Notes: a model not told the origin generated them from the sequence alone. Shown: positions 1 to 11,915, counted from the stretch's first letter. The stretch: DNA of 64,000 nucleotides from Linanthus parryae (GCA_023055425.1 JALGPY010000013.1:12561735-12625734); one strand, 5' to 3'. A program made the numbers and translations.

Positions 1-340
1 AACTAAACACAGATTTACGTGGTTCGACAAAACAGCATACAACCATGGAGCTGCATAGATTTCCCTAAATCAGATGAAACGTCTCAGAGAGAATTACAAA
101 CGAAATCAGAAACACTCAACATGCTTGCTACGAACCGTAATAACTCTATAAATAGACGACCTATCAAACCGGGCTGGATCCAAGCCCAAACGGGCCAAGC
201 CTTCGCTCCACGAATCATGTCTCCTTTTTTCGAGTCGTAGCAAAGCATGAACCAGGTCGGTTCATATAACGGGACACCACCAAACCAGGCTCATCCCAAC
301 AGTTAGATCATTCACGTATGTGAACCTGGCTCTGATACCA
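1..340 (-). mobile_element. LTR-retrotransposon remnant with minus-strand primer-binding site
   Basis: Reading the minus strand, positions 340-328 give TGGTATCAGAGCC, the usual complement to plant initiator tRNA-Met used as a copia primer-binding site. The rest of this stretch has no recognisable gag or pol. The short open frame at 19-240 resembles nothing known to me. The sequence that would be the LTR (from 341 rightwards) does not show a clear TG...CA boundary, so this is at best an old fragment. Confidence 0.4.
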
Positions 341-3300
341 TAAAAAAATCCACGAGGTTCCACCTCAAAACCAATTGGCAATGGGGGAGTAGCCCAAGAC
401 ACTTATTAATTCTTTTTAGTCTTCTTGAATGTCTACTTTGGGAGTTCTCAACAATTACCATCAAATTTATTGGCTCCAGAATAATTTTGATGGTTTGACA
501 GGTAAAGGAGTTTAGAATTGAAGGCCAGGAAAAGGTCGTATAAGGCTAAGACGAGAGGTGGGAAAGAGACAAAAATCTCAAGTCGCGGCGAAAGCTTCGA
601 CTATAGAGACCCCAGAGGATGTTCCAGCAATGACCAAAGAAAAAGCATGTTGCCACTCTCAAGCAGAAACTTAGACCTCAACTTGGGAGGACAAAGTTCT
701 CAAGTTGCTACCTATGCCCTGGCCTGGCTTTAGCAGTAGGTAGTAACTTGCCTAGGGCCCCAACTCCCGAAGGAAACTTGGTGATGTGGAAGATGTTATG
801 GTCTTTTCAGAGTCCAACTGTATAATGCTGCACGTATTAAATAGAGTTCCAGCTATGTTTGTATGTTTAAAAAAAAAATGGGGATTCATCTTAATCAAGA
901 TCCTTTTGGAAGCAAGTCCAAGCAACTATGAGTTGTCCAAGACTGTGACGTGGTAGTCCGAAATGACTTTGTACATAAATTCAGATATAATATTTCGAAT
1001 TGATCATGTTAATAATTGTGTGACTATCATAGTTCTGAGTCACCAGATTGTGCATCGTTCAATACGAAAAAATATTTTCCCATCTCTTATGCTTACATCT
1101 ATGTTATTGGCGTTTAATATTTGATGTCAGTATTAATTTGCTGTCAGCTCTTATAGTAACTATACAAAGTATGGTATGATGTTTTCTACACAAGGGCCTC
1201 AATTCTGAGTGCCAACTAAGACCCCCAATAAGGTAGAGACGTCCCTGTTTATGCCTCAACTTAAGAGGATAAGGTTAAAACGTCCAACACCAAGTATTTA
1301 AGCACACAACCTAGAGGATATTAGCTTACACACATAGACACTGAAAGCTAAAAAAGACAAATTGGGGTCTGATTCTGTCATCACAGTATCACAAATGTGG
1401 ATCATTTTCATAAACAAGGTTCACTTGGTTTGACTTTTTTTCTGTTTTTTTTGGTCTGATTCTACAGTTGAGACGACGGCTAATAAGAGAAACAAAGGAA
1501 TTCTAACTACCATTTTCCTCTTTGCCTCAGCTGCTGAGACTAAATGGTTGCACCAGATCCGCGACTATCGCAAGCCTGTCCCAGAATTTAACCCCTCCCA
1601 ATCAAATGAACGACCTTTTCTTTTGCCACAATTGGAGGATGATCGATTATACAGCTGGTTGTGGATGCAATGTTGATCATATATGGGTAGATGAATTCAT
1701 TTGCTATGGAAGGAGAGGAGGAAGTCAATCTACAAACTTTCAACCAAACATGACTAAAAAAGATTTTAACAAGAGAAGTTACATGTTTTATTTATGGGCA
1801 TGAGACGACTTCTAATTTGGTCAGAATCCGCCCTTGTAAATGTTGAATTTAATAGGAGAATTTAGTTGAATATTCATTTGAAAGGTAGGTTGAAGATGCA
1901 AGCGAAGTAGCTTACTGAGTAAGCCAACGTAAATTAAATCCATGTAGTATTTAATTTATTTATGCATCCTTAACTTGTAATCGTTATTACTATTGTTGTC
2001 AATATTGATTGTTTTTCTCACAAATAGACGAAGATTGATCATTGAAGTGAAATGACTATTAACTAACAGAAACACAAAATCAAAGAATCTGAATAAATTC
2101 CTTCGCAGAACATCACTGAAAGATAGAGCCTTAAACTGCTATCTGGTAGCTCCCTTATCTTTTAAAAGGATTCCTAAAGCCTTCCCCAAAATAAGTAAAT
2201 TAGCAAACTGCCATACAGCATACTTCCTTCCCACTCAAACCATTGCATCTATGAGGTGGTCAGGACTGCCCAGCTGAACCCCAAAACAAAAGTGTACCAC
2301 CAACTCCCATAAAGCCTAGCCAAACTGGCAGAAGCTGCGGGAGGTATGATCTCATTTTTGCACTTAGTAAACAACAAAATTGCTCTACAGCTTACATCCT
2401 CTCTTTCTTTCTGGTTACCACAAAGTTTAAGACTTTTAATAAAACGTACCCAACAGAGCTCTCTATGTCCTCTTCAGTCATGGGAAAACCCTCCAACATT
2501 CCAAATCAGCAAGCCGCCACCACCTCTTTTCTGTACCATCATCTTTAACTAAAAAGTGTTCAGCAAAGTGATCATTAGCAGGCCATACGAAAAGAATCAA
2601 ATCTCCAAGCCACCGACGAAACATTTCACCCTTTCAGTTTTCATACAGACACACTGATACACTGTTGCAACTTATCCGACCTCATCTTCACTTAAGGAGG
2701 CATCAGAGAAGAGATAAATATGTGGGTGCACTAACAAAGTACTATGACTAGCGTGAGATATAGAAAGTGTTTCTTCCACCAACCCTCTTCAATAGAAGGC
2801 ACTACACCAGGTGAGAGATGTTGCTGTTGTTACTCTTCTCGACACATATTTTCTTCACGGTTCTTAAAGAGCTCACTCACAGGATTCAAAATAAACACCA
2901 CTTGGAAAGAAGCATCAAACAAATCCCGAATGATTCTCCACCTAGAAGCCTTACCGACTGCAGAAGTGGCTAGCTGTCAACTGAAAGAAGGTTACTCTTG
3001 GGTCAACTTTCATATATTCTGAAGAGTTACGAACACATTTTATCGACTAGAAGTCCTGCTTAACAATTTCCAAAGATTGAGAGTACCCATAAGTTCATTT
3101 ACTCTGTAGCGATCCCACCATTGTTTAACCCTATCAATAGATCCCAGTGCCAAGTGATTTCTCATGAGATGTTATGTTTCAACAGTTTGATGTGAGCAGT
3201 AGCGGTTGGAACCATAGATGAAAAATCCCCTTCGTTTCGGTCAATTTTGACCGAATCATTTTACGGTTGGGCAAAAAAAATCCAGGAAGGTAGTTCTGTC

Positions 3301-3650
3301 TTGGGCCTAATTACGCTTCATTTCCGGTATTTTGGTAAATTTCTGGAGTTTGCAGTATTTTATGTAAATTTTGTGAGCTCCGGACTGTTTCTGTGGGGTC
3401 ACTTGGTTATTTTTTTAAGGTTTTAACATTACCCAGAAAATTTGTTTTAGGAACACTCCTTCACCCAATTGAAAGTTGAAACTAATGTAAGCATATTAAT
3501 ATTTCTTCGTACCACTTCACCTGCAAGATATGTTGTTATACTAATGTAAAACAAAACTATATAAGGAGAATGCAGCAGACATAGAAAAATGTCGTGAATC
3601 AGTGGCATCAAAATCATGCAGGAAATATTAAAGGAAAAAATTAAACATAC
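341..3650. other. No recognisable gene; probable intron 6 or 3' flank of the auxilin-like gene
   Basis: Both strands were read for the missing J-domain exons (a tryptophan-rich WPECGW-type segment, the HPD motif and the C-terminal AWNKFN-type helix); none was found. Several open frames of 60-95 codons lack any family signature and have no matching splice context. A perfect 18-nt hairpin word sits at 3237-3254. Low-complexity T and A runs occur near 870 and 1436-1452. Confidence 0.5.
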
Positions 3651-3740
3651 ATATTGCAATGTTGATAGTAATGCTCGAAGGTTCCCCTCTTTCCCTGCAG
3701 CCCAGCGTCTGATTTCAGCATCTAATGTTTCACCAATCCT
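3651..3740 (-). CDS. Auxilin-like gene, exon 6 (start of J domain)
   Basis: Thirty codons in phase 0, from acceptor ATTTCAG (3741) to donor GTATGT (3650). The peptide [19 protein letters not shown] and the following [10 protein letters not shown] match the region immediately before the tryptophan-rich turn of plant auxilin J domains. The canonical donor after TLQY implies a further exon, which is not present within the 3650 bases to the window edge. Confidence 0.85.
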
Positions 3741-6700
3741 CTGAAATAATGAGCAGTTGATAGTCAGACAAATAAAAGAAAGTGTCGAGTGAGGTGAAAG
3801 GCAATCAGAGTATATGGACTGCAAATATATCAAAAGGAGACTAGAGACATCAATGACGTTAGAATAGAATCAATAGATGGGCGGTCTACGAAATACGACT
3901 AAAGCAGGTACGTAAATCAGTGAAGAAGTATAACCAGATTGGCAAGGTAGTAGATCAACAACCCACAACAAACTACTGGCAGGAGCTTCGTCACATAGGG
4001 ATATGGTAGATCTAGCATTCAAAGTTCAAAATTCTAATGCACCCATGTTAGGTGGGTTAGGTTAAGTTTCAAATATATATGCAAGGACAAGCTACTAATA
4101 AATACTAGATATACAGGAGCACATCTAAATATTATAATCTGCTTTTTCTTTTCTTTATCATCTGTTTATTTCACCCTAGAGAGAGAGTGCTATAAGTTCT
4201 AACACAGAGGGAGGAAGGATAATGTAAGATCTAAACGTGTTAACCCAATAAGAATATAAAAAAAGTTTTAAGACTTGAGGAAGGAGATCATTAACAATAT
4301 CGAAGGGGTGCAAGACTCGGTAACCTCAGAAGTAACAGGATACAGCCAAAGATTGAAATGCATGTCTAGTATGAGATGCAAAAGGTACTCACATTTCTCT
4401 CTTCTTGATCCCTTTGGCTCTGTAAGTCTCGTTGGTTCTTTTCAGCCAGGGCTTTAGCCTGAAGTACAGATTAGAAAATTCAGAAACCAAAAGGTTGAAG
4501 TGCTTAAAATCAAGCCACAGCATCTCAAGGCCAAACAAATATTATTCCACAGACCAATCAATGAAACAGAAGAAAATATAAGAATGCCATTCATTTTCTC
4601 CCACAGCAAGACTGTCTGTTGAAGCAATTCAAAGTAAAGTAAATTATAACATATCACAACTGACAAAAGCCTTTTCCTCTTTGTTACAATGACCACATCT
4701 GATAAGTCCTGAGCAAGATAACACATACCGCACGCTCCTGGGTCCTCTGGTGGCGTTCCAACCTAGCTCGTCTTCTTTCTTCAGTTTCCCCTTCTACGTC
4801 CTGGAATCCTCCAGATGATGGAGCAGCTATTGCAGGGGGGAAAACATTTCATTAGATAAAAAACAAGACAGATATGGAACGTCGGCCAAACTGAAATAAA
4901 CACATTTCAAACTATGATATACCTCCGAATATTGAAGAGAGATCATCAACAATATTAGTCGTAGAAGATGCTTTTCTCATGTTGGATGAAGCACCAGCAG
5001 ATGATGTCCTTGTCCCTTCTGGTCTTACCTTACTCTGAAATTGGGGACTAGACGCAGGATCCTGAAATGTGTACAAGACAACGAGGCCCACAATGAATAA
5101 TTTACCCATCCACACTAAGATATATAAGTATGAAGAAATGTCTTAATATTGATGTTGTGGCACTATGTACTTACAGAAGAACCTGCCCTTGGTCTGGGTG
5201 CACTGGTAGGTCGAGAACCCATGCTGAAAAAGGATTCAAGGTCATTATCGTTCTTTTGCTGGTTCATCCTGGCAGAAGCAGCAGCCCTTTCCCTAGCTTC
5301 AGCAGCAGCTCTTTCTCGAGCTTCTGCAGCAGCTCTTTCCACAGCAGCACGTTCGGATCTACGTCTTGCTTCAGCTTCAGCTCTATCAGCACTAGCTTTC
5401 TCTCTTGCTTCTTTCTCCCTAGCTTCTGCATTTGCCCTAACCCTGGCTTCAGCGGCAGCTCTTTCTGCCCTCTCTCTGGCCTCAGCTGCTGCTCTTTCAC
5501 GGGCTTCAGCATTTGCTCTCTGAACTGCAGCCCTTTCAGCGCGTTCTCGAGCTTCAGCCTGTGCCCTCCCAACAGCAGCCCTTTCAGATTTCCGGCGTGC
5601 TTCAGCAGCTGCTCTTTCACGTGCTTCAGCAGCTGCTCTTTCACGTGCTTCAGCAGCTGCCCTTTCACGAGCTTCCCTAGTAGCCCTTTCCACAGCTTGT
5701 CTGGCCTTTTCCCTTTCCCTTTCAATTTCCCTTGCTTTCTCTCTCTCCTTCTCAAGTCTCTTTTGTTCCCTATCTTTTTCCTCCTTTTGTTGCCGCTCAC
5801 GATCTAATCTCTCCTGGTTTTCCATGTATTCTCTCTCCTCGTTATCTTGCATAGTTTGTTCAACTTTTTGTTGTTGAACAGCTTCTTTACTTCTACCAGT
5901 CTTTGCATACTCTCTTTCTCGAACTTCCTTTGCGTGCCTAAATTTAGCCTCAGCTCTATCCATAGCTTCCTTCATGGCAGCTGCAGATGCAGCAGCAGAA
6001 GAATTAGTGGTCACTTCTTCACTGGGAGGAAAATCAGAATACTCGTCAACATTACTGCTTGTCCTCCCCATTGCAAAGTCCTCAAGTTCATCTATTTGTG
6101 ACACCGTTGGCCTAGGACTTCGAGAGTATTGAGTGGAAGCTGGGAAAGAAGTTGACTCGTAACTCTTCTTCCTTGCATTTGAAGTGAACAAGTCCGCTTG
6201 CGATTTTGTGGGCCGGGTTGGAATTGGAGGAGGGGGTCTTGAAGGTGGTGGAGCACTTGTTGGTAGTGTAAAAAGAGGTATCTCTGATACACTTAGCCAT
6301 ACATCATCCGATGGTTCCACAAGCTCCTCTGATCCTGGAGACACATCTACTGGGGAACTTGCCTCACCAGATTTAAAATTTACGTCCGACGAGGGAGCAG
6401 CTTGTCCAACAGGATTGTGGTAATCAGTTGAAACACTAGGTATATCAAACATCCCTGGATGAGATTCCTCCGCATTATTAGCAGACATCTTGATCTCTGA
6501 GAAAATATCAGAATCCCTAAAGGATGATCTCGGAGTGGGTTCACTACTGACAAAAGGTTGTGATTTAACAGTACTTGATCTTCCCCGTAAGGGGCTCTCC
6601 TCATTGATCCTGTTATTCACGTCAGATGAAAATGTAGGGGTTGATTTACCAAAACCATTAAGAGGATCTATGTCGTCAAATAAACCCCCACTAACAGATG

Positions 6701-9700
6701 AGCCACCAACTTTTATGCTTCCAGAGTTCCCACGCCTACTGATCTCTTCAAGCGGATCATTGAACAGCCCAGACTCAGAAGCTACAGTAGTTGATGTTGT
6801 TTCTAAATCAACAAAGGGGTTTTCCATCTCATCAGAAATCGGTTTGGCAGAATTGGTACTTCCTTTTTGCAGCCTACTAGACTCAGAGTATGGCCTGTGA
6901 AAATATATGGAACTGAGTTCTTCAGTCACAAAGTTCATTCATGTTCTGCAATCTAAGTGCTGTTCATGTACCAGTATAGAGTACAAACTTTTGTCCAGTT
7001 TTTTCTAGGATGCATTTTGAGCTCTAAGAGTAAATTTCTATACACAAAACGTCATCAGGGCCGGCCCAAGGGGGAGGCAGCCGAAGCAGCTGCTTTAGGT
7101 CCCAGGGCTGGCAGGGCCACATATTCTATACCGTAGTTATGTAAATATCGTGTTTTGACCTACTTTTTAGTTAGTTTGGTGGTAATTTGTGCTTCTGCCA
7201 CTAGTTTGACCCAAGTTCAAATGGAGACTTTACTTTTTACATTCCAAAAGAAATGTAGCGCTATTAAGAATTAATATCATCATAGTCTATTACACATGAA
7301 ATATAACAAATCTATTCTAAGTCTACTTGATTTAACATTGTTAATCATTAGTGATTTTTGTTAGGAAACGACTCGTGACTTTTTTATATATAGTTTCTAC
7401 AGTTAAAACAAACGAAGTATGATATACTATAATATTAAAAATACTTCTATTGGGTAATGTTTTCTTTCGTTCGGGGCCTCAAATCTACTACTCGCTTTAG
7501 GACCTTACATATCAAGGGCCGGCCCTGAACATCATTGGTGGAGATTAATAGAAATTCTGAATGCAATGATGTTTTGGAACATAAAATGGAGAACGATGTT
7601 GTCGTACTCGTGTAAGGACGGAGATAAAAATGTATTTGATGAGTCATCATAACTAATACACAATACTGTTTTCATTTACTGTTTTAAAAAGTGCGAGGGC
7701 AAAATTATCACAGCATATTACAAACATACAAATTTTTCTTTCTGACATAATTCTTCGGCTCTAGTCCCGAGCAACATGAAGTACGAGTACAAAATTGTAA
7801 TAGGACATAATGAAGACACAACATTTGCTCTCTGACATATCCCCTCGATCAACGAAAAAAAAATTAGGTAGGAAGGTTGTTCCTACAAATAGGTAGGTAT
7901 CCCAGTGAAAAGATTGCACGTAGCAGTAATTAATCTCACACAAACTCATTTTCTTTAACAGAATATTTATTTTAAAAAAGCAAAGATTTACAAAACGGAA
8001 ATCTTTCATTGACTAAACAATTTTTTTTTTTTAAATGTTGAGTATAGTTCCTATAGGGACTAAATATCAATTTGTTTAGACCTATAGTTCCTATATTGAG
8101 GATTAAAATTCATTGACTAGATCCATCTTTCCACAAATTTCTTAGCAAGTATGGCTCCTAAATCTCTATCTCAATTTTAATCTGCATCCCTGATTCTCTA
8201 TCCCAATACATTATTCTCTCTGCTGCCTCTCTTTCTCCTCATCATATGCATGACAAGATGTTGAAAGTCAAAAATTTAATTTGCGAAGCCTAATTCGCAA
8301 ACGATTTTTGACCAATTTAGAGGTCGGTATAAGATATTTATAGGTTGCTGGAATGCTGATTGCATATTTCAAGTTGTGGTGAAGCTGAAAAAACTGTGAA
8401 CCATTTGTCGAGGTTTTGTGAAATTTCTTAGCAAGTATGGTTCATACCATCTCCCAAATTTATGCTAGAAATGCCAGAAGATGGATCTAGTCAAAAAAAA
8501 AATGTTGAGGAAAGATGGATCTAGTCAATGAATTTGTGGTATATGGGTAATAAAATAACAATGATGAACATTGAAGTTTTGGGCATCATATCAATAGGAA
8601 CCCACATCAGATTGTTGCTAAGGCTGTTGGAAAATTATATGAATTACATTAGAGGAACCAAATTTCCACCCCATATTTGAGTGATCTTAAGGGGAACCAA
8701 ATTTACATATGAAATCTTCCAAATTCTTCATTGCATCATATGAATTTGTACCGCTATCATCAGTGCTTTGTACTTGTACGTACATCGTTTCAAACTGAGA
8801 AAAAAATCTGAACCTGGTATCGAATTCTAGCACTACGTTGATGAGCAGTAATAATATGGAGAATAGGGAGGGAGGGAGGAACAGAGGGACAGAAGCTTGG
8901 ACAAAATCAGAGAGAGGGAGAGAGAGAGAGAGAATTGATTGACACTGTACATGGAGATAAAGATAGATATTTGAAGAGAAAGAAAGAGACGGGAAACAGA
9001 GGGGATGTTGTGAGACGGAGATTTGTTTATTTCCTGTTTTTCAAAAATTGGTTTGTGTGAGATTTATCAGTGCCAGTGTAATGGCATACCTATCTATTTC
9101 TAGGAACAAACTTCCTACCTAATTTATGAAGCTCCCCCATTAAAATTCTGCTATTCTCCTCGTTTCTCACGCAGACAGAAAAAAACTTCTTTTTAATTTA
9201 GCAAATCCAGGCGAAGCCATTACTGATTAGCAGTATTTTACTTTTTAATATAAATTTTAAACCTATCCTTGAGATTACCCAAAGCTCCTACTTGTCCAAA
9301 CTCTTTCACCCTACCAAAACCTTTGCAAAAACAAACCTTTACTGGGGTTGAACAAATGGATGTTGATTTTTCCAAGCCCATTTAGGTTTAATTTGACCAA
9401 GTATTGTCTTTGGTCTCTACCCAGGTTCCTCTTGAACTGTCTCCCTCGTCTACCACCGTCGAGCTGGACTGTATCACTTCTCCTAACTGGTCCATCCAAG
9501 TGCTTAAGATACACATGACCAAACTGCTTCGAACCATTCACTCATTAGTCCACTATTGGTGCAAACACCTAGATCTTTTGTAATTGAATTCGTATATGAA
9601 AGGCTGAAAGAATTAGTTTTCTATACAAATCAACATAATGAGAAATCATTCATGAATATGACCCTGAGCATGCAGTTTAGAACCACCCGAAAATGAATTA

Positions 9701-10880
9701 AACGATTTGAGCATTCAAGTTTGAATCATTAAAGAAACGCTTTCTCGGTAGATAATTTTAGAAGAACTGCACAAAAGTATCGTTACTCGGATAGGAGACT
9801 AAGAAGAGTATCATCTTGGATTGTGCTTAAGCAGCTACGACAGCCTCCCATGAAATGTAACTATTAGCATGAAAGTTGCTCATTCCCAAACACGCCCATG
9901 TACTTCAAGGTGCAGCAAATTCAAAACTGCTGCTTCGACTAAATTTTAGTACGAACAAAGAAGAATACAACCAATTACTATGTTACCATAATCTGCTGCA
10001 TTGCCAATTGATTGTTAACGATATTTCTAATTAGTGCCCAAGGAAAGGTAAAAGAAGCTTCGAGGGCTTAACATTGGCATAACCGAATTCCCTTGTTCAA
10101 ATTCACATTTAAGAAGGGATAATCAGATTCTGAAAGGGAAATATATCTTTAAGGCCTAAAGCTTCAAAGAGTGCTTTATTACAGCTGAATCATATCCCAC
10201 AGCTGAAAGCACACACTTCAATTTTCAATAAACAAGTAACTGAAAAAAACGATAAATAATGGGAACATCAAACAATAGAGGATTATGATGAGCTAAACAA
10301 TCAAGTACCTGTTATTTTGTGGGGAAGTACTTCCACCAAAGCCAGGTATAAGATCATCAAAACTTCCAGAGCTCTTATTGCTCTTCGTCTGTTCAGACTT
10401 CTCTGGCCGGCCGAAATCGCCAAGAAGGTCGTCAAATGCTGAACTCTGGTTCTTATTCTGAGGTACGAATATGTCTTCTTCGTAACTGACCTTGGAAGAA
10501 GACATTGATTTACTCTTCAAGCCAGGTAGTCCTTCAAAAATGTCTTCATCATAGACCGGCTTATCATACACCGGCTTATCATACACCGGCTTATCATACC
10601 CAGGAGGAGACTTGTCGTTGTTGTTCTTAGAAGCAGTGTTGTCCGAGCTCTTGAAAATCGAATCGTAATCGAAATCTGACAAGGACGAAGCCGATTTACT
10701 GTTGTTGGCAGTGGTGTACTTGGGAGGACCACCAAACACGTCGCTGAACAATGACTCATCACGAAACGAAGACGATCGAGCGCCGTCGGATCCAAGGTTG
10801 GCTTTGGGAGGAGCCATGGGAGCCGATTTGCCTTGGGGTCTGAACCCAAAATCTCTAGCCAAAGTGCCAAAGTCATCCAT
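3651..10880 (-). CDS. Auxilin-like J-domain protein (clathrin uncoating co-chaperone), 6 visible exons, 3' end not in view
   Basis: Auxilin-like proteins recruit Hsc70 to clathrin-coated vesicles through a C-terminal J domain and promote uncoating. Exons by GT/AG sites and frame: 10880-10309, 6894-5175, 5061-4923, 4826-4729, 4458-4393, 3740-3651, joining in phase to 895 codons without a stop. The start ATG at 10880 gives [20 protein letters not shown], the typical N-terminus of plant auxilin-related proteins. Residues 1-497 are acidic, Ser/Pro-rich and probably disordered. Residues about 498-733 are an Ala/Arg/Glu-rich coiled coil. Exons 3-6 match the conserved region leading into the J domain ([21 protein letters not shown], then [20 protein letters not shown]). 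The HPD part of the J domain lies beyond 3651 or is lost. The frame stays open upstream to 11237, so a longer N-terminus is possible but unlike the family. Confidence 0.85.
5175..6894 (-). CDS. Auxilin-like gene, exon 2 (disordered region plus coiled coil)
   Basis: The acceptor is TTTTCACAG|GCCATA at 6895 and the donor TCTTCT|GTAAGT at 5174. The 1720-nt length fits the phases of both neighbours. The 5' half encodes NPF-like, DPL and poly-proline ([15 protein letters not shown]) segments. The 3' half encodes repeated [15 protein letters not shown] units forming a long charged helix. The repeats make both other frames of each strand look open; those frames are shadows. Confidence 0.87.
7056..7527. 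mobile_element. Non-autonomous hAT-type DNA transposon (472 bp) in auxilin intron 1
   Basis: The ends are CAGGGCCGGCCC at 7056 and GGGCCGGCCCTG ending at 7527: perfect 12-bp terminal inverted repeats. They are flanked by AACGTCAT (7048-7055) and AACATCAT (7528-7535), an 8-bp target duplication with one mismatch. An 8-bp duplication with CAGGG-type ends is characteristic of hAT elements. There is no transposase frame inside, so mobilisation would need an element elsewhere. Confidence 0.85.
8107..8534. mobile_element. Foldback / MITE-like element with perfect 26-bp inverted ends
   Basis: Positions 8107-8132 and 8509-8534 are exact reverse complements over 26 bases (right arm begins GGAAAGATGGATCTAG). 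Inside, AAATTTCTTAGCAAGTATGG is repeated directly (about 8135 and 8421), and the arm core AGATGGATCTAGTCA occurs a second time at about 8478. No coding capacity. The target duplication is unclear, so the superfamily is not assigned. Confidence 0.65.
8866..8936. repeat. GA/GGGA-rich low-complexity tract
   Basis: Runs of GGGA and GA dinucleotides inside auxilin intron 1; simple sequence with no coding or site assignment. Confidence 0.7.
10309..10880 (-). CDS. Auxilin-like gene, exon 1
   Basis: Encodes residues 1-190 plus two bases of codon 191. The donor is AG|GTACTTG at 10308. It contains three tandem copies of a 15-bp unit encoding YDKPV (about residues 95-112), followed by the acidic YDEDIF segment, and DLLGDFG and FDDLIPGF motifs of the kind auxilin-related proteins use as short clathrin/adaptor-binding peptides (the last point is inferred from the family). 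Confidence 0.85.
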
Positions 10881-11237
10881 CAATGACTCTTTTACTTTAC
10901 CCAGATCTTCAAACCCAATTCTTCGTGGTGGGTTCAGATCCAATTTGTATACACACTGTAGCCGAAGCAACACAAGAGGAACAACAAGAGGCACTGCTCG
11001 GAGGTCGAGGATGAAGAGTGAAATTGGAGAAACAAAATTTACAATAACAGGTAACTCTATGTATAGGTATAGAAATATGAATAGACGATGTATATATAAT
11101 TGATGATTACACAAAGAGACCTCGGAGATGTGGCTGCCCACTGCTTCTTCTCCGTCTCTGTGTTCTTCTTTCTTTCTTCTCCGTCCCTCCTCTTCCCTAT
11201 TCTCTCTCTCTGTCTCCTCTCCCGGAGCCGGCTCCAC
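10881..11237 (-). promoter_or_regulatory. Probable 5' leader of the auxilin-like gene, purine-rich
   Basis: On the minus strand this stretch is open in frame with the chosen start back to an ATG at 11237 (MEPAPGEE...), but its translation is a GA-repeat product followed by hydrophobic residues, unlike auxilin N-termini. The GAGAGA/GAAGAA composition on the gene strand is typical of plant 5' leaders. No TATA box is convincing. Called a leader by inference. Confidence 0.45.
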
Positions 11238-11320
11238 ATTCCCTTCCTTTTCAGTTGATTAGTGAAACTACGTTTACCTCCCCTACCTTTGTTGTAACTA
11301 CAACTCCATTCCTGCCGTAG

Positions 11321-11346
11321 TTTTTTTTTTTTTTTTTTTTTTTTTT
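11321..11346. repeat. Homopolymer T tract (26 T)
   Basis: Twenty-six uninterrupted T. It could be the poly-A tail of a minus-strand retroposed sequence lying to the right, but no SINE or LINE body was recognised. Confidence 0.8.
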
Positions 11347-11879
11347 AGAAACGGAGATTATATAAAAACATCAAGGAGGAGGAGAACTAGCGATTACATC
11401 AACTGGGAGTTGCTATTTCACGAACGATGAACGCGCCACTTAGCTGTTGTCACTCGTTTTCCATTCCTCGAGAACCGGGGTGTCACTCCGCATCCAAGAT
11501 GCCTCTCGGATATGAGGCGAGAATTCTCGGGGATGCAAGGAGAATTAAGTGAAGTATCAAATCATTTTTTCTAAAACTAATTTGTTTTGTACATGAGTCT
11601 GAACATATACACTAGTCTTGCCTCAAACGTGGCATACAAAAAATTATTTAACACGAAGTAATGAGTCTGGATATTGTGTACTTGTTCTCGTTTTCTCCCG
11701 TTCGTGCATCATGAGTTGCGGATTTTGAAAAATAGCAAGAGTCTGCCGCAGTTTGAAGAGAATTCGGCAAACGACTGAATAAGCTAACACTCGTGGCAAG
11801 TAAACAGGTTAGAAGCATGTCTCATATGTAAAAAGAGTTCGCCAAGTAACAAGCATCATCAGTTTTTCTGAATAACATA

Positions 11880-11915
11880 CTAGGTCTAACACCCGCACGC
11901 GATGCGCGCGGTGTT
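11880..11915 (-). mobile_element. Helitron-like 3' terminus (hairpin plus CTAG)
   Basis: On the minus strand the sequence runs CCGCGCGCATCGCGTGCGG, an 8-bp GC-rich stem (one G-T pair) with a 3-nt loop, then nine bases, then CTAG followed by T. This is the usual Helitron end: a short hairpin about ten bases before CTRR, inserted 5' of a host T. The body would extend to higher coordinates, but the 5' TC terminus was not located. Confidence 0.55.

Larger units (their letters stand above)
6895..10308 (-). other. Intron 1 of the auxilin-like gene (about 3.4 kb) with transposon insertions
   Basis: The intron is bounded by donor GTACTTG at 10308 and acceptor CACAG at 6895. It contains the hAT-type element at 7056-7527, the foldback element at 8107-8534 and a purine-rich microsatellite near 8866-8936. 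The minus-strand open frame at 9311-9541 has no recognisable family signature, and I do not call it a gene. Confidence 0.75.

Noticed and set aside
2744..3022. Plus-strand 92-codon frame
   Set aside because: Cys/Ser-rich low-information product, no start context or domain.
5130..5807. Plus-strand frames rich in Ser/Phe/Cys or Ala/Ser opposite the auxilin coiled coil
   Set aside because: They mirror the repetitive Ala-Arg-Glu codons of the minus-strand exon and have no independent signature.
9311..9541. Minus-strand 76-codon frame in auxilin intron 1
   Set aside because: No family recognised, no splice context and no conservation evidence available.
10881..11237. N-terminal extension of auxilin from ATG 11237
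   Set aside because: In frame but encodes GA-repeat low complexity plus a hydrophobic stretch unlike any auxilin; the ATG at 10880 fits the family.
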